From NCBI GenBank assembly GCA_003560175.1, contig PWIZ01000165.1, forward strand, positions 1 through 8,612: 8,612 nucleotides of DNA, given 5' to 3'. Below the pieces are notes generated by a model that worked only from the letters and a program-made list of their open reading frames with translations, was not told the DNA's origin and ran no database searches. The stretch comes from Halomonas sp. (GTDB lineage Bacteria; Pseudomonadota; Gammaproteobacteria; Pseudomonadales; Halomonadaceae). The position numbers and the translations under genes are program-made. Every line of letters begins with the position of its first letter. Within the stretch, counting starts at the first letter, position 1. Shown here piece by piece: positions 6,195-8,612 of the stretch.

Positions 6195-7055
6195 ATGAGA
6201 GAGTCGTTGTCGAAGCTGGCGCACCTGCTGGCTCCCTGTATGGTCCTGCTGATGGCCTGGTCGCTGTCCGCCCAGGCACGGGAGCTGGCCGTGGAGCCTG
6301 AGGAGATGGTCGAGGTGGAGGTGGCCACCGTGGGCATGTCGGGCATGGCCGGGGTGCCGGTGGTGCTGCTGCGCGAGCCCGGTGCACGTGAGGTGATCCC
6401 GATCTACATCGGCGTGAGCGAGGCCCGCGCCATCCTGCGCGCCCTGACCGGTGAACGCCCGCCGCGGCCGCTCACCCATGAGCTACTCGGCGATGTGCTG
6501 GCGGGCACCGAAGCGGCGCTGACACGGGTCTACGTGGATGCCCTCACCGACAGCACCTTCCTGGGCATGCTGGAACTGACGCTGCCCGGCCGCGATGAGC
6601 CGCTGCACATCGACAGCCGCCCCAGCGACGCCATCGCCCTGGCGCTGACCGCCGGAGCCAGCATCCATGTGGCGCCCGAGGTGCTGGAGGCGGCGCGCCA
6701 GATCGAGTACCAGGGCTTCGACGACCAGGTGGTGGTGGCGCTAGGCATCACCGTGACCCCGCTGGATGACGACCTGCGCGAGGCGCTGGGCCTGCCGGAC
6801 CGCGCCGGGGTGCTGGTCAGCGACGTGAGAGGGGCAGCCGCCGAGGCTGGGCTGATGCCGGGGGCGATGCTGCTCGAGGCCAACGGGGAGACCCCGGAGA
6901 GCCCGATGCACTTCCTGGAACTGGTGCGCGACACCCCTACGGATGAGCCGGCGCGGCTGCGGGTTTGGCAGCGGGGCGAGATCATCGAGGTGGAGCTCTC
7001 CACCGAGGTACCGACTCCCTCTCCGCGCCGCCGCGCACCGGGGCTCGAGGTTTGA
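6195..7055 (+). CDS. Exported bifunctional-nuclease (DUF151) domain protein with C-terminal PDZ domain
   Basis: This 286-residue protein starts with a Sec-type signal peptide: R2 and K7, a hydrophobic core at about 10-25, and a likely cut after AQA at residue 28. There is no lipobox. A bifunctional-nuclease domain (BFN, PF02577; members include plant BBD nucleases and T. maritima TM0160) spans about 38-170. It includes VVLLREPG, the PIYIGVSEA segment (69-77), and the signature SRPSDAIALAL (141-151). A PDZ domain follows at about 183-268, with LGLPDRAGVLVSDV, an AAEAGLMPGAMLLEANG segment and a final strand VELS. The tail is Pro/Arg rich (PTPSPRRR). Location should be periplasmic. The BFN domain suggests nucleic-acid cleavage or binding and the PDZ domain suggests a peptide or protein partner; both are inferences. 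The ATG has GAGGAG seven bases upstream. A small gene of unknown role follows 55 bases later on the same strand. Confidence 0.88.
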   Translation: MRESLSKLAHLLAPCMVLLMAWSLSAQARELAVEPEEMVEVEVATVGMSGMAGVPVVLLREPGAREVIPIYIGVSEARAILRALTGERPPRPLTHELLGDVLAGTEAALTRVYVDALTDSTFLGMLELTLPGRDEPLHIDSRPSDAIALALTAGASIHVAPEVLEAARQIEYQGFDDQVVVALGITVTPLDDDLREALGLPDRAGVLVSDVRGAAAEAGLMPGAMLLEANGETPESPMHFLELVRDTPTDEPARLRVWQRGEIIEVELSTEVPTPSPRRRAPGLEV

Positions 7056-7098
7056 GCAAGCTTGGCCGCCGCCGCTGGGTGGTCAACAATGACGCCCT

Positions 7099-7103
7099 GG
7101 AGG
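7099..7103 (+). promoter_or_regulatory. Ribosome binding site of the small downstream gene
   Basis: GGAGG lies seven bases before ATG 7111, the best spacing available. A TTG two codons earlier (7105) is too close to this site to be the start. Confidence 0.6.
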
Positions 7104-7110
7104 ATTGACC

Positions 7111-7491
7111 ATGCTCGATTCATTGATTGCCATCGCCCTTCTCGGCGAACCCGCTCTTGCCGCGCCCGTCGAACCCGGCCTGACGTCCCTGGAAGCCCAT
7201 CACCGCGAACTGCTCTCCTGCGATAGGCTCGTCGGGAGATGGCTTCAGGAAGACGAGTACATGGCGATGCGTACGGCCATCGGCGATTCACGCCTTGGCC
7301 TCGAGGCGCTGCGCCGGATGCCCTTCGACGATCAGACGTTTCCCCCGGATGCCATCGACCTTACCATCGGCGAGACGAGCTACGCCTCGGCGGACCTGAC
7401 TCGCATGACCGACCACCCCATGAAGGCGGACGTCCGCGAGGCCTACCTGACCATCCGCCCGCACTGCATGCGACTGATTGGCTATTTCTGA
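7111..7491 (+). CDS. Hypothetical small protein, possibly exported
   Basis: I do not recognise this 126-residue protein. The first 18 residues are hydrophobic and end in PALAA, like a signal-peptide cut site, but there is no Lys or Arg before the hydrophobic stretch and an acidic D3 instead, so export is uncertain. The rest is mixed and charged, with C37 (LLSCDRL) and C119 (RPHCMRL) near the two ends of the mature part, which could form a disulfide if exported. It ends in LIGYF. Codon use differs from its neighbours: GAA is preferred to GAG early on, and TCA, TTG, ATT, CTT, AGG and AGA all appear. That hints at recent acquisition or weak selection. It is on the same strand as the nuclease-PDZ gene, 55 bases downstream, so co-transcription is possible. 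It is convergent with tRNA-Thr. A good ribosome site supports it as a real gene. Confidence 0.6.
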   Translation: MLDSLIAIALLGEPALAAPVEPGLTSLEAHHRELLSCDRLVGRWLQEDEYMAMRTAIGDSRLGLEALRRMPFDDQTFPPDAIDLTIGETSYASADLTRMTDHPMKADVREAYLTIRPHCMRLIGYF

Positions 7492-7497
7492 GCGGCC

Positions 7498-7508
7498 TGG
7501 TGCCCCAA
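7498..7508. repeat. Partial copy of the tRNA-Thr 3' end
   Basis: TGGTGCCCCAA matches the plus-strand sequence of the tRNA 3' end, TGGTGCCGCAA (7585-7595), at 10 of 11 bases in direct orientation, 87 bases away. It lies just after the small gene's stop, on the side of the tRNA where integrating elements insert. It could be a scar of an attachment site or chance. No integrase is present. Confidence 0.25.
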
Positions 7509-7584
7509 GTCCTGAAAGAAAAGACCTCGAACGAAAAGCGGCCACCGAGGCGATGCGCCAAGCAACCGTTTTCATTGAGTTTTA

Positions 7585-7660
7585 TGGTGCCGCAAAGAGG
7601 ATTCGAACCTCCGACCTGCGCATTACGAATGCGCTGCTCTGCCAACTGAGCTATTGCGGC
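7585..7660 (-). tRNA. tRNA-Thr (anticodon CGT)
   Basis: The minus strand gives a 76-base cloverleaf. The acceptor stem GCCGCAA pairs with TTGCGGC, followed by discriminator A and an encoded CCA (7587-7585). The D arm reads AGCTCAGTTGGCAGAGC. The anticodon stem CGCAT/ATGCG has the CGT anticodon at 7627-7625 (loop TTCGTAA), and the T arm contains GGTTCGAATCC. It closely resembles E. coli tRNA-Thr(CGT) and reads ACG codons. It is 37 bases downstream of the tesB stop on the same strand and points toward the small hypothetical gene. No clear intrinsic terminator is visible after its 3' end. Confidence 0.97.
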
Positions 7661-7670
7661 ACTGGCAGCG

Positions 7671-7676
7671 ATAGTA
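7671..7676 (-). promoter_or_regulatory. Possible -10 element for tRNA-Thr
   Basis: On the minus strand, TACTAT lies 10 bases before the mature tRNA 5' end and is followed by a GC-containing discriminator (CGCTGCC), a pattern of stringently controlled stable-RNA promoters. No good -35 hexamer exists at 16-19 bases, where GC-rich sequence overlaps the tesB stop. The tRNA may instead depend partly on read-through from tesB. Confidence 0.35.
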
Positions 7677-7697
7677 GCGCCGCGGTGGCCGCCGGGG

Positions 7698-8519
7698 CTA
7701 GTCCTGAGTGGCCGTTCGCAGCCGGGTGAGCCCCTCTTGAGCGGAGGAGGCCACCAGGCGTCCGTGCGGGTCGTAGATGCTGCCGCGGGTGAAGCCGCGG
7801 GCGCCGCCTGCCCAGGGGCTGTCCATGTCGTAGAGCAGCCAGTCGTTGACCCGGACGTCGTGGTGAAACCATAGCGCGTGGTCGAGGCTGGCGATCTGCA
7901 ATTTGGGGTCCCGATAGTCGAGCCCATGGGGCACCAGGGCCGTGGTCAGCAGATTGAAGTCAGAGCTGTAGGCCAGCAGATGGCGATGCAGAGCCGGGTC
8001 CTCGGGCAGCTTGCCGGCCAGGCGGAACCACACGCGTTTGTGGGCCGGCTGCCCGGCCTGGCTCTCCTCGCCGGCCAGCAGGAATTCGATGGGATGACTG
8101 TCGAAGCGCACCAGGCGAGCGCTGTCGGCGAGTGCCTCCGGGGGTTGTACGCCGGGCATGGCCGTCTGGTGCGCGATGCTCGACTCCTCCCCGTGAAAGG
8201 AGGCGCTGCAGAAGAAGATCGGCCGGCCCTTCTGGATAGCGGTGACCCGGCGGGTGGTGAAGCTGCCGCCGTCGCGCACGGCATCCACCTGATAGACTAC
8301 TGGCTGGTGGGGGTCTCCTGGGCGCAGGAAGTAGCCGTGCAGCGAGTGGGCGCGGCGCTCGGGGGCCACCGTCTGGCTGGCCGCCGACAGCGCCTGGCCC
8401 AGCACCTGGCCGCCGAACAGTTGGGGCAGGCCCAGATCCTGGCTGGCGCCGCGGAACAGGTTCTTTTCCAGGGGCTCCAGGGCCAGCAGGCCCACCAGGG
8501 CGTCGAGGGGGTTGGACAT
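7698..8519 (-). CDS. tesB: Acyl-CoA thioesterase II (TesB)
   Basis: This 273-residue protein is a double-hotdog thioesterase that hydrolyses medium- and long-chain acyl-CoA to free acid and CoA in the cytoplasm. It aligns with E. coli TesB (286 residues) along its length: LFRGASQDLG (21-30), LFGGQVLGQAL (34-44), the HGYFLRPGD segment (61-69), RDGGSFTTRRV (82-92), SSDFNLL (185-191), and SLDHALWFHHD (211-221). The catalytic pair expected from E. coli, Asp204 and Gln278, corresponds to D213 and Q261 (SSAQEGL). The region around E. coli Thr228 reads DSPWAGGARG here, so the third catalytic residue is not obvious. ATG 8519 is chosen because the family begins near here and GGAG lies nine bases upstream; an in-frame ATG at 8564 would add 15 unrelated residues. 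The tRNA-Thr gene follows on the same strand. Confidence 0.94.
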   Translation of the reverse strand: MSNPLDALVGLLALEPLEKNLFRGASQDLGLPQLFGGQVLGQALSAASQTVAPERRAHSLHGYFLRPGDPHQPVVYQVDAVRDGGSFTTRRVTAIQKGRPIFFCSASFHGEESSIAHQTAMPGVQPPEALADSARLVRFDSHPIEFLLAGEESQAGQPAHKRVWFRLAGKLPEDPALHRHLLAYSSDFNLLTTALVPHGLDYRDPKLQIASLDHALWFHHDVRVNDWLLYDMDSPWAGGARGFTRGSIYDPHGRLVASSAQEGLTRLRTATQD

Positions 8520-8528
8520 GGGCGCAAT

Positions 8529-8532
8529 CTCC
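8529..8532 (-). promoter_or_regulatory. Ribosome binding site deciding the tesB start
   Basis: On the minus strand, GGAG lies nine bases before ATG 8519. It supports this start over the in-frame ATG at 8564, which has no comparable site. Confidence 0.5.
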
Positions 8533-8583
8533 GAGAGCAATCTTGGCCTGGCCGGGCCACTCATACAGGTGTTTTATCCCAGT

Positions 8584-8612
8584 CTACATGGAGTCGAGGG
8601 TGTTGCGCAGCG
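8584..8612 (-). CDS. Probable C-terminal end of a gene upstream of tesB
   Basis: On the minus strand, one frame entering from the window edge reads LRNTLDSM followed by TAG (8586-8584). All eight codons end in G or C and are the favoured synonyms of the neighbouring genes. That pattern fits a real gene end 64 bases before tesB, but eight codons are too few to identify a product. The other two minus frames are also open over this short stretch, so the call is weak. Confidence 0.3.

Noticed and set aside
5601..6479. A 292-codon minus-strand open frame spanning the dehydrogenase and nuclease-PDZ genes
   Set aside because: It runs antisense across two well-supported genes and the gap between them, has no motif, and is a shadow.
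7052..7108. An 18-codon frame starting at TTG over the stop of the nuclease-PDZ gene
   Set aside because: It reads as a plausible short peptide (SKLGRRRWVVNNDALED) but has no spaced ribosome site and no recognisable relative.
7492..7584. Intrinsic terminator between the small gene and tRNA-Thr
   Set aside because: Only short stems (such as GGCG-CAT-CGCC on the minus strand) without a directly following U-tract; not convincing on either strand.
8560..8575. A CTGTATGAG half-site before tesB resembling half of the LexA box
   Set aside because: The second half (ACAG) is missing at the N8 distance, so it is not a LexA box.
8588..8612. A plus-strand ATG that would begin a gene running off the right edge
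   Set aside because: No ribosome site at proper distance, and AGG and TTG among its few codons. The minus-strand gene-end reading uses more favoured codons.

Overview
The window looks like chromosomal DNA from a GC-rich gammaproteobacterium. Strong G/C preference at third codon positions, a LexA box of the enteric/pseudomonad type, a chromosomal umuDC pair and a TesB-type thioesterase all fit. The overall style suggests Halomonas or a relative, but that is an inference from gene content and not a database match. No insertion sequence, CRISPR array, phage module or toxin-antitoxin pair was seen.

Layout from left to right. (1) 1-1320, plus: the 3' part of a GGDEF-EAL cyclic-di-GMP protein, cut by the window edge. 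Its GGDEF signature is altered to GSDEF, while the inhibitory site and the EAL catalytic set are intact. (2) 1330-3312, minus and convergent: a 660-residue family I acyl-CoA:acetate/3-ketoacid CoA-transferase with an extra C-terminal domain. (3) 3313-3483: a divergent control region with two adjacent perfect inverted repeats, an A-rich ARN-type leader for the CoA-transferase, and a sigma70-like promoter overlapped by a LexA box for umuD. (4) 3484-5216, plus: umuD and umuC with overlapping stop and start, an SOS-induced DNA polymerase V operon. (5) 5346-6098, plus: a classical NAD-type short-chain dehydrogenase. (6) 6195-7055, plus: an exported protein with a bifunctional-nuclease (DUF151) domain followed by a PDZ domain. 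(7) 7111-7491, plus: a small unrecognised protein with a possible signal peptide and different codon use. (8) 7585-7660, minus: tRNA-Thr(CGT). (9) 7698-8519, minus: acyl-CoA thioesterase II (tesB). (10) 8584-8612, minus: probably the last codons of another gene.

Most of these are independent housekeeping or stress units, not one pathway. umuD and umuC are the only clear operon. The CoA-transferase and TesB both act on acyl-CoA thioesters but are about 4.4 kb apart and not co-transcribed. I found no convincing evidence of a wholly new multi-gene system. The items most worth a second look are the exported nuclease-PDZ protein with its small downstream partner, the extra domain and leader of the CoA-transferase, the paired inverted repeats in the divergent region, and a partial copy of the tRNA-Thr 3' end beside the atypical small gene.
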